64,000 nt of DNA from an uncultured Oscillibacter sp. (GCA_947577075.1 CANPTW010000004.1:29053-93052); one strand, 5' to 3'. Shown: positions 17,221-26,805, counted from the stretch's first letter. Program-made: numbers and translations. Notes: a model not told the origin generated them from the sequence alone.

Positions 17221-18153
17221 TTATTCCCGCCGTCCGGCTTCTTCCAGCAGGTGGTCAATCACCTGAACCAAGTGTCCGATTTCCGGCTTGCTCATCTGCT
17301 CATCCGCACCCAGCTCCTTGCCCTTGCGGCGCATCTCTTCCGTGATGAGAGAGGAGAAGATGATCAGCGGCAGATGCTTGAAGTCCCGGTCGTCCTTCAC
17401 CAGCTTGGTCAGCCGGTGCCCGTCCATCTGGGGCATCTCGATATCGGTGATGATCAGCGCCACCTTGTCGTCCAGGTGGGGATCGTCCCGCAGGCTCTCC
17501 AGATAGTTCCAAAGCTGGCTTCCGTCGGGGAACATCCGGGTGTTCTCATACCCGGATTTGTGAAGCGCCTCTTCAATCATCTTGCTCAAAAGCACGGAGT
17601 CCTCCGCCACCAGGATGACGGCGTCGCTCCTCTGGCGTTCGCCCAGGCGCTCGATTTCGGACATCTGAATCGTAGTCTCCGGGGCAATCTCCGCCACGAT
17701 CTTCTCAAAGTCCAGGATGGTCACCAGGTCGTCGCCGCATTGGGCAATGCCGGTGGCAATGCCCTCGTTCCCCCCGGCCACGGTCTTATCCGGCTTCTGG
17801 ATGCTCTTCCAGGAAATGCGGCTGATGCCCACCACCGTGTGAACCCGAAAGGCGATGTTCATCTTGTTAAAATTGGTGATAATAAACAGATCTTTGCTCT
17901 TCTTCTCCCCGGATTCTCCCAGCAGATAGGTGGGCAGGTCCACCACAGTGATCACCTTATCCCGGGGCTTGAAGATGCCCTCCACCGCCGGGTGGGCATG
18001 GGGCATGTGCTTCACGGGCTGGGACACCAGAATCTCCTTGACCTTCGCCACATTGATGCCGTACAGGCTGTCATTGATGGTGAACTCCATGACCTCGATT
18101 TCATTTGTGCCCGACTCCAGCAAAATGCCCCGCTTGTCCTCTTCCAACAACAT
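17221..18153 (-). CDS. cheV: Chemotaxis coupling protein CheV
   Basis: A 310-residue fusion of a CheW domain (about 1-160; EVMEFTINDSLYGINVAKVKEI, then VEGIFKPRDKVITVVDLP) and a receiver domain (about 180-305). The receiver has the acidic pocket VAEDSVLLSK, phosphoacceptor Asp in IITDIEMPQMDG and Lys in SKPEIG. It couples receptors to CheA and helps adaptation when phosphorylated. The usual cheW and cheA genes are not present here, so CheV is the only coupling protein in the window. Start chosen at ATG 18153, with AAGGAG 8 bases upstream; a GTG three codons earlier is possible. It is 44 bases downstream of cheD. Confidence 0.95.
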   Translation of the reverse strand: MLLEEDKRGILLESGTNEIEVMEFTINDSLYGINVAKVKEILVSQPVKHMPHAHPAVEGIFKPRDKVITVVDLPTYLLGESGEKKSKDLFIITNFNKMNIAFRVHTVVGISRISWKSIQKPDKTVAGGNEGIATGIAQCGDDLVTILDFEKIVAEIAPETTIQMSEIERLGERQRSDAVILVAEDSVLLSKMIEEALHKSGYENTRMFPDGSQLWNYLESLRDDPHLDDKVALIITDIEMPQMDGHRLTKLVKDDRDFKHLPLIIFSSLITEEMRRKGKELGADEQMSKPEIGHLVQVIDHLLEEAGRRE

Positions 18154-18197
18154 TCCGAACACTCCTTTCAGTGGTTGTCTCTCTCACATACCAAACC

Positions 18198-18677
18198 TTA
18201 AATAATCATCTCCGGGCGGCCGTAGCTCCGGATACAGGCCATGCCGCTGGCGGGATCAAAGAGCAGCGTCCGGGCCACGGAGCCGCCCACATCCTCCTTC
18301 AGCAGCTGGATACCCTCCCGCTTCAGGTGCATATGTACGCTTTCAATATTGCGCTGGCCGATATTCCCCAGGTTTCCGCCGCTGACCTCGAACATCTTGG
18401 CTCCCCCGGCGATCTTCGCCGTGATGCGGGACCGGGACGCCCCCTTGGACTCCATCATTTTCAGCGTCTCCCGGATGCCGGTGTCGGCGTATTTCATGGT
18501 GTTCTTCCGGCCCGGTTCCATGTTCAGCGGCAGCATGATGTGAATCAGCGCCGCCAGCTTGATCCTCTGATCATACAGGCAAATCCCGATGCAGGAACCC
18601 AGGGCGTAGGTGATCAGCATGCCGTGGGCCTGCGCCATTTTCATATCCGCGATTCCAACTGTGATCTTATTCTCCAC
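18198..18677 (-). CDS. cheD: Chemoreceptor glutamine deamidase CheD
   Basis: A 159-residue protein with the CheD core: TYALGSCIGICLYD carries the catalytic Cys and LAALIHIMLP the catalytic His, followed by a Thr in the MKYADTGIRE region and IGQRNIE. It deamidates receptor glutamines and also binds CheC. The start is GTG 18677, which overlaps the cheC stop by 11 bases, indicating translational coupling; no strong SD is visible. Its cheC neighbour is the normal regulatory partner. Confidence 0.95.
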   Translation of the reverse strand: MENKITVGIADMKMAQAHGMLITYALGSCIGICLYDQRIKLAALIHIMLPLNMEPGRKNTMKYADTGIRETLKMMESKGASRSRITAKIAGGAKMFEVSGGNLGNIGQRNIESVHMHLKREGIQLLKEDVGGSVARTLLFDPASGMACIRSYGRPEMII

Positions 18678-19296
18678 TGTTCACGCCCAGCTTCCTTAAT
18701 AAAAAGTTCAGCGACCGAATATCCGGCGACAACAGCAAACGGCAGGGGATCTCCTTTCCATTGCAAATGAAGTTTCCGCCGATGGTCATAATGTAATTGG
18801 ACTGTCCGCCGTACTCCGCCATAGGCACGGCCATGATGGCGCCCTGCATATCCACGGTGAAAGCCGGGACCGTCAGCTCAATGTCCAGACCCGCCAGCCC
18901 GCTGAGGGCGTTGATAAAGGTGGAAATCATGATGTTGCCCACCTCGGTAAGGGCGGAGCGCTCCATCTCGCCCAGCTCCATGTAATCCGCGATGCGCTTT
19001 TCCATCATGCTCTCCAGCACCAGGTTCACAAAGTCCAGCTGCTGCACCGACAGCATGATGCCGCTGAGCTGGTTGCTCATCCCCACCAGCACGCCGGCGG
19101 TGATCTCCTCCGGGCCGCCGATCCACTCGATGGCCTCGTTGTACTCCATGATGCGGACCTCCGGTTGCTGGATGCGCACCGGCTTCCCGATCAGGGCCGA
19201 GAGGCTTGTGGCCGCGTTCCCGGTGCCGATGCTGCCGATCTCCTTCAGGGTGTCCAGCTCCAGGGAACTGAGCTGGTCATAGCTTTTTAATGTCAT
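18667..19296 (-). CDS. cheC: CheY-P phosphatase CheC
   Basis: A 209-residue CheC with two pseudo-repeats. The second active site is intact: LTEVGNIM gives Glu118 and Asn121. In the first site, LKEIGSIGTGNAA, the Asn of the usual ExxN pair is Ser22 (Glu19 kept). This suggests only one working phosphatase centre. In Bacillus CheC the second site matters more, so activity is likely retained. It follows the rod gene at 19311 by 14 bases and overlaps cheD, giving a cheC-cheD unit that controls CheY-P and receptor modification. Confidence 0.94.
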   Translation of the reverse strand: MTLKSYDQLSSLELDTLKEIGSIGTGNAATSLSALIGKPVRIQQPEVRIMEYNEAIEWIGGPEEITAGVLVGMSNQLSGIMLSVQQLDFVNLVLESMMEKRIADYMELGEMERSALTEVGNIMISTFINALSGLAGLDIELTVPAFTVDMQGAIMAVPMAEYGGQSNYIMTIGGNFICNGKEIPCRLLLSPDIRSLNFLLRKLGVNSGE

Positions 19297-19310
19297 GCTC
19301 TCCCTCCCTC

Positions 19311-20126
19311 TCAGCCGCGCAGGCCGTTGATGGTCGATTCAATTTCGTCGGAGGTCTGCACCAGCTTCAGCGCCATGCCATAGGCCCTCTGGGACTCGAT
19401 CACCTTGGTCATCTCGTCGGCAAGATCCGCGTTGGACATCTCCAAAAATCCCTGCATCAGCGTGCCGCTGCCCAGGCGGATGCCCCCGTTTTTCTCTATG
19501 GCACGGAAGCGGGTGTCGTTCACATGCTCCATGCCGTCGTAGTTTGTGTAGTCAAAAATTCCCACGGGCTGGGCCTTGTGCTCATCCTCCACCTCGATCA
19601 TGCCCCCCGTCTCGCTGAGGACGAAGCGGCCCTCATTGTCCGAGAGATAGTAAATCCGCTCCGTGAGGGGCTGCCCGTTTTCGTCCGTCAGCGTCTGGCC
19701 GTTCTCATCCGTCTCGCCGGTGGGGCGCATCAGCTCGGAGATCACGAAGGCGCCGTTCCGGGTCAGGGTAATGTCCCCCGTGGTCAGATCGGCCACGGCG
19801 AAAAAGCCGTCCCCCGCGATGGCATAGTCCTGGTCCTTCCGGGTTTCCGCCAGGGGGCCGGACTTGAAATCCGTGTCCGTGGTCCAGAGGCAGGCGCCCA
19901 CGCCGGAGGGAAGCATCTCAAAGCCCGCGTCCTCTTCCCGGGCGGCGGTCCCCCCGTCCGTGGCGGTGCCGATGGCCTTCAGATCCTCGTACATCAAGGA
20001 GGCGAACCGGCTTCTCTCCGCCTTGAAGCCGTAGGTATTGAGGTTCGCAATGTTGTTCCCGTGGACCGTCAGCCGCTTGAGCTGCTGGTGCGCGCCCACG
20101 GCGCCGATGAAAAAGGATTCGTTCAT
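19311..20126 (-). CDS. flgG: Flagellar basal-body rod protein (FlgF/FlgG family)
   Basis: A 271-residue rod protein exported by the flagellar system. The N-terminal motif (QLKRLTVHGNNIANLNTYGFKAE) and the C-terminal helix (GFLEMSNADLADEMTKVIESQRAYGMALKLVQTSDEI) are the paired family hallmarks, with the central DYAIAGDGFFAV block. It lies 12 bases after a second rod gene. In Bacillus the equivalent pair is flhO-flhP; which is proximal and which distal rod here is not certain from sequence. Confidence 0.88.
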   Translation of the reverse strand: MNESFFIGAVGAHQQLKRLTVHGNNIANLNTYGFKAERSRFASLMYEDLKAIGTATDGGTAAREEDAGFEMLPSGVGACLWTTDTDFKSGPLAETRKDQDYAIAGDGFFAVADLTTGDITLTRNGAFVISELMRPTGETDENGQTLTDENGQPLTERIYYLSDNEGRFVLSETGGMIEVEDEHKAQPVGIFDYTNYDGMEHVNDTRFRAIEKNGGIRLGSGTLMQGFLEMSNADLADEMTKVIESQRAYGMALKLVQTSDEIESTINGLRG

Positions 20127-20138
20127 GGAGCTCCCTCC

Positions 20139-20900
20139 TTACTGCAAGCGGCCGACTTCGGTGGCGGCCCGGGTCATCAGCTGGTCATACATCTTTGAGA
20201 CTTGGGCGGCGCTCTGCAGGGCCCGCTGATAGGTGATCATCTCGGTCATCTGCTTGACCATGTCGCTGTTGGAGCGCTCCAGGTACTTGTTCCAAATCTC
20301 AAAATTCTCGCTGGGCTGGGCGTTTTCGCCGGTGAAGAAGCCCCGGTCGTCCCGGGTCAGGGCCTCGTTGTCCTCGAAGCTGTAGACCCCCAGCTGGCCG
20401 ATGGCAATGTTGTTATTGGGCTGGTCATAGTAGATGATCCCCCGGCTGTCGCTTTTGATCTTGTCCGTGCTCAGGTAAATGGGCTGCCCCTGGGGGTCCA
20501 GCACCTGGCCATAGCCGGGGAGGCAGAGATAGCCCTCCTCATCCAGGGAGAAGTTGCCCATCCGGGTATAGGACACATTGCCCTCCGGGTCCCGCACGGC
20601 AAAGAAGCCGTCCCCCACGATGGCAAAGTCCAGCGGGAGGTCCGTGGGCTCCGGGATACCCTGGCTGTAATCCGTGTACGTCTCGCTGGCCGCCCGGATA
20701 TAGCTCTGCCGCCCGATCTCCGTTCCGCCGCTGTGGTTCACATCCACCCGGCTGTACATTACGTCGTCAAAGGTGCTGGCGGTATAGCGCTCCTGCTTGT
20801 ATCCTGCCGTGGAAATGTTGACCAGGTTGTTGCCGACGACGTTCAGGTTTTGCTGATGCGTCAGCATGGCGGAGGTCAGATTGTAAAAGCCCTTGAACAT
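20139..20900 (-). CDS. flgF: Flagellar basal-body rod protein (FlgF/FlgG family)
   Basis: A 253-residue rod protein with N-terminal NLNVVGNNLVNISTAGYKQE, central LDFAIVGDGFFAVRDPEG and C-terminal YLERSNSDMVKQMTEMITYQRALQSAAQ. The N- and C-terminal helices form the axial coiled coil of the rod. It starts 3 bases after the fliA stop and precedes the second rod gene, so the two rod proteins are made together. The symbol is a choice between flgF and flgG. Confidence 0.88.
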   Translation of the reverse strand: MFKGFYNLTSAMLTHQQNLNVVGNNLVNISTAGYKQERYTASTFDDVMYSRVDVNHSGGTEIGRQSYIRAASETYTDYSQGIPEPTDLPLDFAIVGDGFFAVRDPEGNVSYTRMGNFSLDEEGYLCLPGYGQVLDPQGQPIYLSTDKIKSDSRGIIYYDQPNNNIAIGQLGVYSFEDNEALTRDDRGFFTGENAQPSENFEIWNKYLERSNSDMVKQMTEMITYQRALQSAAQVSKMYDQLMTRAATEVGRLQ

Positions 20901-20903
20901 GCG

Positions 20904-21737
20904 TTATCCCTTCTTCCTCTTAGGTTTCGGCGCTTCTGCATCGTTGAGATAGCTCTCCATAAAGCTCCGCAGCTTTTGAATCGCGCGGGTATGTATCTGG
21001 GAAATGCGGGGCTCGCTGAGCTCCATCACCTGGGCGATCTCCTTCAGGTGGAGGTTGCGCTCATAGTAAAGGGAGAGGACAATCTGCTCGTTTTCCCGCA
21101 GCTGGGAGATGCCCTGGGCCAGGGCCCGCTGCATCTCCCGCTCCTGAAGCACCGCCTCCGGCTGGCTCTGCAGGTCGCTGGAGGGAACCTCCATCTGGTA
21201 GCCCGAAGTCTCCCGCGTGTCCATCAGCACGTCCAGGGAGAGGACGTTGCTCAGGGCAATGTTGGCGGTGTCCTTCTGATAGCGCTCCTGGGTGATGCCC
21301 AGGTGCTGGGCGATTTCCCCGTCCGTCGGCGTGCGCCCCAGGGAGGCGGACAGCTCCGCCGCCGCCATGTCGATCTCCTTGGCCCGCTTGCGGACGTTCC
21401 GGGGAATCCAGTCCTGCTTCCGGGCCAGGTCAATGACCATGCCCCGGATGCGCTTGGAGACGTAAGTCTCAAACTTCACGCCCTTGTCCGGGTCGAATTT
21501 GTCAATCGCGCCCAGGAGGGTCAGGATTCCCTCGTTGATGATGTCGTCAATTTGAGCGAAGCTGCTGTACACGCCCCGAATCTGCATGGCCGCGCTTTTA
21601 ATCAGCCCTTCGTACCGCAGGACCAGAGGCCATTTCAGGCTCTCGTCCCCCGTCTCCTTGTAAAGGCGGAGAAGGTCCTGGGTATCCATCTCCTCAATCT
21701 CCCGCTCGCTGTAGCGGAGGGCCGTCGCCTCGCTCAT
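20904..21737 (-). CDS. fliA: Sigma-28 flagellar sigma factor FliA/SigD
   Basis: A 277-residue sigma factor with region 2 (VLRYEGLIKSAAMQIRGVYSSFAQIDDIINEGILTL, GVKFETYVSKRIRGMVIDLARKQDWIPRNVR), region 3 (AELSASLGRTPTDGEIAQHLGI) and region 4 (LHLKEIAQVMELSEPRISQIHTRAIQKLR). It directs RNA polymerase to late flagellar and chemotaxis genes. No FlgM-like anti-sigma gene is in the window. Its ATG overlaps the flhA stop by 4 bases; in Bacillus, flhF and flhG and the che genes lie between these two. Confidence 0.95.
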   Translation of the reverse strand: MSEATALRYSEREIEEMDTQDLLRLYKETGDESLKWPLVLRYEGLIKSAAMQIRGVYSSFAQIDDIINEGILTLLGAIDKFDPDKGVKFETYVSKRIRGMVIDLARKQDWIPRNVRKRAKEIDMAAAELSASLGRTPTDGEIAQHLGITQERYQKDTANIALSNVLSLDVLMDTRETSGYQMEVPSSDLQSQPEAVLQEREMQRALAQGISQLRENEQIVLSLYYERNLHLKEIAQVMELSEPRISQIHTRAIQKLRSFMESYLNDAEAPKPKRKKG

Positions 21738-23845
21738 GTGCCCACCGCCTTTCGCTCAGACCGGGCCGCCGGCTCCAGTGTGATGTTGCCAATGGCCTGA
21801 ATCTGCACCGCGCTGGTAATCTCATTGAAGGAGAGCACATAGACCCCGGGGTAGAACTGGGTAATCATCTTGGCGAAATAGCCCCGGATCACCTGGCTGA
21901 CCAGGATGATGGGCGTCTGGGAGAGGTCGTTGAACTTCTTCATCTGGTTGGCCAGCTGAGAGACGATCTGCTGCATCAGGTCCGGCCCCATGGCCAGATA
22001 CACGCCCTGCTCGTTCCGGGTGAGGGAGGCGATGATCTTCTTCTCCACCTCCGCGTCCAGGGTGACGACCCGGAGCTGTCCGTCCTCGCAGAAGCGGCGG
22101 GTAATCGTCCGGGCCAGGGCGCCCCGGACCTGCTCCGTGGCGGAATCGATGTCCCGCCCCTGGGTCAGGGCGTCGGCCAGGGTCTCCACGATGGCCCCCA
22201 GGTCCTTGATGGGGACCCCCTCTTTCAGGAGGTTCCGCAGCACCTTTTCCAGCGTGGCATAGGGGATGATGCCGGGGATGGCCTCCTCCACCAGCTCCGG
22301 GGAGGTGCGCTTCAAATTCTCCACCAGCTGGATCGTCTCCGTCCGGCCCAGCATTTCGTAGGCGTATTTCTTCACCGTCTCGGACAGGTGGGTCAGCATG
22401 ACGGACAGGGGATCGATGACGTTGTAGCCGTAGATCTCCGCCATCTCCTTGTTCTCCGGCAGAATCCACCGGGAGGGGATGCCGTAGGCGGGCTCGATGG
22501 TTTCGATTCCGTCGATTTCCCCCAGGGGGTTGGCGGGCTCCAGGGCCAGATAATAGTCCACCAGAATCTCGCCCCGGGCCACTTCCTCGCCCCGGATGCG
22601 GATGACATACTGGTTCGTCCCCAGGGAGGAGGCGTCGTGAAGCCGGATGGAGGGGAAGACGAAGCCCATGTCCTGGGCGTACTGGCGGCGGAAAATGACG
22701 ATGCGGCTGATGAGCTTGCCGCCGTGGCTCTCATCCACCATGGGGATCAGGCTGTATCCAAATTCCATCTCGATGGGCTCCACCGAGAGGAGATTGTAAA
22801 CGTTGTTGATGTCCTTGTAATAGTCGGTTTCGCTGGGGGCCGCCGTCTCGGCGGCCTGCTGCTCCTGCTCCGCCGCCGCCTGAATGGCCGCGGTTTCCTG
22901 CCGCTCCCGCTCCATGCGGCCGCTGACAAACCAGCCCACGCCCAGAAGCAGCCCGCCGCCCACGGCCAGGGCAAAGTGGGGCGTGTTGGGAATGGCCGCC
23001 AGGAAGAGAAGGATGACGCCGGTGGTCATGATGGCCCGGGGCTGGGCCTTGAACTGGCCGATCACGTCCTTGTTGAGGCTTCCCTCGGACACGGACCGGG
23101 TGACGATCATGCCGGTGGCGGTGGAGATCATCAGCGCCGGCAGCTGGGAAACCAGGCCGTCGCCGATGGTGACGATGGAATACCGGGAGAGGACGTCGCT
23201 GAACTGTCCTCCGTTGATTACCATCCCAATGATGGTTCCTCCGATGAAGTTGATCATGGTGATGATCAAGGACATCGTCGCGTCGCCCTTGACAATTTTG
23301 GTGGCGCCGTCCATTGCGCCGTAGAAGTCGGCTTCCTTTTGAATCTTGTGCCGCCGCTCCCGGGCCTCCTGCTCGTTGATGAGGCCGGAGCTCAAATCGG
23401 CGTCGATGGCCATCTGCTTGCCGGGCATGGCGTCCAGGGTGAACCGGGCGGCCACCTCGGCCACGCGCTCGGCACCCTTGGTGATGACGATGAACTGCAC
23501 CAGCACGATGATGAGGAAGATGACCACGCCCACGACGATGTTTCCGCCGGTGATCAGGTTTCCGAAGTTTTGAATCACCTCGCCGGCGTAACCGTTCCAG
23601 AGGATCTGCCGCGTCGTGGAGACGTTCAGTCCCAATCGGAACAGCGTGGTAATCAGCAGCAGGGAGGGGAAAATGGAAAATTCCAGGGCCTCCGCGATGT
23701 TCATCGTGATCATCAGGATCATGACGGACAGGCCGATGTTCACCACCAGCAGGATGTCCAGCAGAGGCGTCGGCAGGGGTATGATCAAAAACAGAACGAT
23801 GACCACGACGGCAAGGGATATTACGTTGTCAAAAATCCTTCTCAA
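21734..23845 (-). CDS. flhA: Flagellar export gate protein FlhA
   Basis: A 703-residue integral membrane protein of the type III export gate. About eight membrane helices fill residues 1-320; the FHIPEP-type loop region lies near FTLDAMPGKQMAIDADLSSGLIN. The cytoplasmic domain (about 350-690) docks export chaperones. The protein has the full family length and an ordinary C-terminus (QIQAIGNITLEPAARSERKAVGT). It follows flhB after a 90-base gap that contains a short GC hairpin (23884-23904). Confidence 0.97.
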   Translation of the reverse strand: MRRIFDNVISLAVVVIVLFLIIPLPTPLLDILLVVNIGLSVMILMITMNIAEALEFSIFPSLLLITTLFRLGLNVSTTRQILWNGYAGEVIQNFGNLITGGNIVVGVVIFLIIVLVQFIVITKGAERVAEVAARFTLDAMPGKQMAIDADLSSGLINEQEARERRHKIQKEADFYGAMDGATKIVKGDATMSLIITMINFIGGTIIGMVINGGQFSDVLSRYSIVTIGDGLVSQLPALMISTATGMIVTRSVSEGSLNKDVIGQFKAQPRAIMTTGVILLFLAAIPNTPHFALAVGGGLLLGVGWFVSGRMERERQETAAIQAAAEQEQQAAETAAPSETDYYKDINNVYNLLSVEPIEMEFGYSLIPMVDESHGGKLISRIVIFRRQYAQDMGFVFPSIRLHDASSLGTNQYVIRIRGEEVARGEILVDYYLALEPANPLGEIDGIETIEPAYGIPSRWILPENKEMAEIYGYNVIDPLSVMLTHLSETVKKYAYEMLGRTETIQLVENLKRTSPELVEEAIPGIIPYATLEKVLRNLLKEGVPIKDLGAIVETLADALTQGRDIDSATEQVRGALARTITRRFCEDGQLRVVTLDAEVEKKIIASLTRNEQGVYLAMGPDLMQQIVSQLANQMKKFNDLSQTPIILVSQVIRGYFAKMITQFYPGVYVLSFNEITSAVQIQAIGNITLEPAARSERKAVGT

Positions 23846-23935
23846 GCGCCGGTCACCTCCTGTCTTGCATGTTCCTTTCCGCCCCGGCGCTTCCTGCGCG
23901 CCGGACTGCCTTATCCTTTGGACAAAGCGGCAAAT

Positions 23936-25006
23936 TTATTTTACTAACTTGTGGTTCTCGTTCAGCCGGAAGATGTAGACCAGCACCTCCGCCACCGGGT
24001 TGTAGAGCTCCGGCGGGATCTCCTGGTCCAGCTCCGCGTCCGCGTACAGGGCGCGGGCCAGGGGCACGTTCTCGATGGCGGGTATCTTGTGCTCCTCCGC
24101 CACCTTCACAATCCTGAGGGCCAGGGAGTCCATGCCCTTGGCCAGGACAATGGGGGCGGCGTCCTCCTCCGGGTGGTACCGGAGGGCCACGGCGAAATGG
24201 GTGGGGTTTCGGATGACCACATCGGCCTGGGGCACCTGCTGCATCATGCGGCTTTGGGCCCGCTTGCGCTGCATCTCCTTGATCTTCCCCTTGATCTGGG
24301 GATCGCCTTCGGTCTGTTTGTACTCTTCCTTGATCTCCTGCTTACTCATGCGCAGGCCCCGCTCATAGTCCCACCACTGGTAGAGAAAATCCAGGGCGGC
24401 CAGGGCGATGAAGGCCAGGCCGATCTTGATGATCATGCCCATGCCCTGGGAGAACAGGTGGGCGCAGGAGGCCCGGAGGTCCACATATAAATACTTGGCG
24501 CTCTCATGAAACATGCCCTTGATGCTCAGATAGACGATGACCATGAGGACGCTGATTTTCAATATGCCCTTCAGCGCGTTGACCACGCTTTTCAGGGAGA
24601 ACAGCCGTTTAAATCCCTCCAGAGGATTGATCCGGCTGAATTTCGGCTTCATCAGCTCGCTGCTGACCAGCAGCCGCGTCTGGGCGAAGGTGGCAATAAT
24701 GGCGCAGGCCATCGTCACCAGCGTGATGGGAAACACGCACCGCAGCAGCAGGCCCAGCGCCTGCATGACGATCTCCCGCACAAGGTCCCCCGTAGTCGGG
24801 CCGACGGCGCCGCACCGGGAAATGCAAAACTGCATAAATCCGGAGAGCTGCTCCGCAATGGTCCCGGACAGCAGCCAGAACGCGGAGAAGGAACCCAGCA
24901 GCGTGACCACGGCCACAGCATCCTGGCTGAGAAAGACATTACCTTTCTTCCGTTCGTCTCTTCGCTTTTTTGGGGTTGCTTTTTCGGTCTTAGAACCGTC
25001 CGCCAC
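23936..25006 (-). CDS. flhB: Flagellar export switch protein FlhB
   Basis: A 356-residue membrane protein that controls the change from rod/hook to filament export. The N-terminus starts SKTEKATPKKRRDERKKGNV, followed by four membrane helices. The cytoplasmic domain holds the autocleavage site NPTH in VVIRNPTHFAVALRYHPEED, and the C-terminal part (AEEHKIPAIENVPLARALYADAELDQEIPPELY) is complete. Separated by 44 bases from fliR. All hallmarks are intact. Confidence 0.97.
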   Translation of the reverse strand: MADGSKTEKATPKKRRDERKKGNVFLSQDAVAVVTLLGSFSAFWLLSGTIAEQLSGFMQFCISRCGAVGPTTGDLVREIVMQALGLLLRCVFPITLVTMACAIIATFAQTRLLVSSELMKPKFSRINPLEGFKRLFSLKSVVNALKGILKISVLMVIVYLSIKGMFHESAKYLYVDLRASCAHLFSQGMGMIIKIGLAFIALAALDFLYQWWDYERGLRMSKQEIKEEYKQTEGDPQIKGKIKEMQRKRAQSRMMQQVPQADVVIRNPTHFAVALRYHPEEDAAPIVLAKGMDSLALRIVKVAEEHKIPAIENVPLARALYADAELDQEIPPELYNPVAEVLVYIFRLNENHKLVK

Positions 25007-25050
25007 GTGTTGTCCCCCCTTTCAGACGTCCGCACCGCCCGGAAACCGGG

Positions 25051-25815
25051 CTAGGCCATCAGCCGCAGCATGTCGTGCAGGCTGTTCAGCATGTTCTGCT
25101 CCGTCTCCAGCAAAAACTCGCTGAAGGGGTACATCAGCACCAGCAGCAGCCCCAGTCCCACCAGGACCTTCAGCTCAATGTTGATGGAAAACACATTAAT
25201 CTGGGGGATGACCTTCATCAAAACGCCCATCCCCAGCTGGCCGATGAGCTCCGCCGCCAGAATCGGCATACAGAGCTTCACCGCCAGGACGGTGCACTCC
25301 GCAAAGAGCTCCAGCGCCAGGTTGGTGATATCGTTTCCAATCGACACGCCGCCGTAGCCCACCACCTCGCCGGAGGTAATCATAATCCGCAGCAGGGTGT
25401 GGTGCCCGTTTCCGGCGAAAAAGAGCAGGATCATCAGCGTATTGAGCAGCGTGCCGGTCACGGACATGCTGGACTGGGAACCCGCGTCATAGATCTGGTT
25501 CATGGTCATGCCCATCTGGGTGTCGATGGCCAGGCCCGCCATCTGCGGGATATAAAAGAAAAAGTGCACCACCATTCCCAGGATGAAGCCCACCCCCACT
25601 TCCAGCAGCATGGCGCCCGCCAGGGGCAGTACGCCCGCCGGCGGCTCCACCTGCCCGCCGGTCACCGAATAGGTGAAGGCCGAAAGGGCCAGCATCAGCC
25701 CCGTCCGGAAGGGCAAGGGAATGTTCTGGCGGCTCAGCAGCGGGTTGAAGCCCACGAAACCGCTCATCCGGGCCGTTATCAGCAAGAAGAGCGTCAGGGC
25801 CCCCTCGTCTATCAT
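25051..25815 (-). CDS. fliR: Flagellar export protein FliR
   Basis: A 254-residue, six-helix membrane protein of the export channel (LFLLITARMSGFVGFNPLLS, then a conserved PLPFRTGLMLALS). It forms the core channel with FliP and FliQ. The order fliP-fliQ-fliR-flhB is standard. It starts 30 bases after fliQ. Confidence 0.96.
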   Translation of the reverse strand: MIDEGALTLFLLITARMSGFVGFNPLLSRQNIPLPFRTGLMLALSAFTYSVTGGQVEPPAGVLPLAGAMLLEVGVGFILGMVVHFFFYIPQMAGLAIDTQMGMTMNQIYDAGSQSSMSVTGTLLNTLMILLFFAGNGHHTLLRIMITSGEVVGYGGVSIGNDITNLALELFAECTVLAVKLCMPILAAELIGQLGMGVLMKVIPQINVFSINIELKVLVGLGLLLVLMYPFSEFLLETEQNMLNSLHDMLRLMA

Positions 25816-25845
25816 ATGCTATGCGCCTCCGCAAACCGCCGCCTT

Positions 25846-26109
25846 TTAAATCCGCGTCATCAGGTCAAAAATTTCCCTGGCATACTCCTGAAGCGTCGTC
25901 AGCATCCAGCCGCCGGTGAGAAGGAGGACGCCCATTACAATCACCACCTTCAATATGAAGGAGATGGTCTGCTCGTGGATCTGGGTCACCGCCTGGAAAA
26001 TCGCCACCACCACGCCGGCCAGCATGCTCAATACCAGCATGGGGCCGCCCAGCTTGATGACCACGCCCACGGCGTCCCGCATCACGTCGGTTATCATTCC
26101 CGTATCCAT
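25846..26109 (-). CDS. fliQ: Flagellar export protein FliQ
   Basis: An 87-residue protein with two membrane helices (VVIKLGGPMLVLSMLAGVVVAIFQAVTQIHEQT and FILKVVIVMGVLLLTGGWML), the full family length and the usual gene order between fliP and fliR. It packs around FliP in the export gate. Confidence 0.96.
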   Translation of the reverse strand: MDTGMITDVMRDAVGVVIKLGGPMLVLSMLAGVVVAIFQAVTQIHEQTISFILKVVIVMGVLLLTGGWMLTTLQEYAREIFDLMTRI

Positions 26110-26123
26110 CCGTCAGCCCTCCG

Positions 26124-26804
26124 CTAGTGGAAGCCCCGGACCAGGGTGGAGAACAGCAGCTCCCACCCGTTCAGGGTCACGAACAGCAGCAGCTTGAAGG
26201 GCGCGGAAATCATGGACGGCGGCAGCATGATCATGCCCATGGACATCAGGGTACAGGACACCACAATATCGATCAGCATAAAGGGGATGTACAGCAGCAG
26301 TCCGATGGTAAACGCCTTTTGCAGCTCACAGGTTACAAACGCGGGCACAATAATCCGCAGGGGCAGCGCCTCCACCACCGTATCCACATTCACCGTCTCC
26401 GGCATGTCCACATGGGCCATGTCGCAGTACATCTCCAGGGTGTTGATCCTGGTGTTCCGGACCATAAAGTCCGCCAGCGGCACGGACGCCCGCCGGAGGA
26501 ACTCCTCCTGGGAGATCTCCTCCGCCGCATAGGGCTCGTACGCCTCCTCCTGAATGCGGGTAATGGTGGGCGACATGGTAAAAAATGTCAAAAACAGCGC
26601 CAGTCCGACCAGCACGAGGTTGGGCGGCGTCTGCTGTGTGCCCATGGCGTTGCGCAGGAAGGAAAAGGAGATGATAAACCGGGTAAAGGACGTCATCATC
26701 ACCACGAGAGAGGGCAGGAGCGTGATTGCCGTCATCAGAAATATGATTTCCAACGCCTGCACGTTCTCGCCGTTTACATTGATCAGCCCGTCCGGCAACT
26801 CCAA
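26124..26804 (-). CDS. fliP: Flagellar export protein FliP
   Basis: A 226-residue export-gate protein with the FliP signatures: FLMTAITLLPSLVVMMTSFTRFIISFSFLR, GTQQTPPNLVLVGLALFLTFF and the C-terminal GMIMLPPSMISAPFKLLLF. There is no long periplasmic or signal-sequence extension. One base separates it from the fliO stop, so translation is probably coupled. Confidence 0.97.
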   Translation of the reverse strand: MELPDGLINVNGENVQALEIIFLMTAITLLPSLVVMMTSFTRFIISFSFLRNAMGTQQTPPNLVLVGLALFLTFFTMSPTITRIQEEAYEPYAAEEISQEEFLRRASVPLADFMVRNTRINTLEMYCDMAHVDMPETVNVDTVVEALPLRIIVPAFVTCELQKAFTIGLLLYIPFMLIDIVVSCTLMSMGMIMLPPSMISAPFKLLLFVTLNGWELLFSTLVRGFH

Positions 26805-26805
26805 T

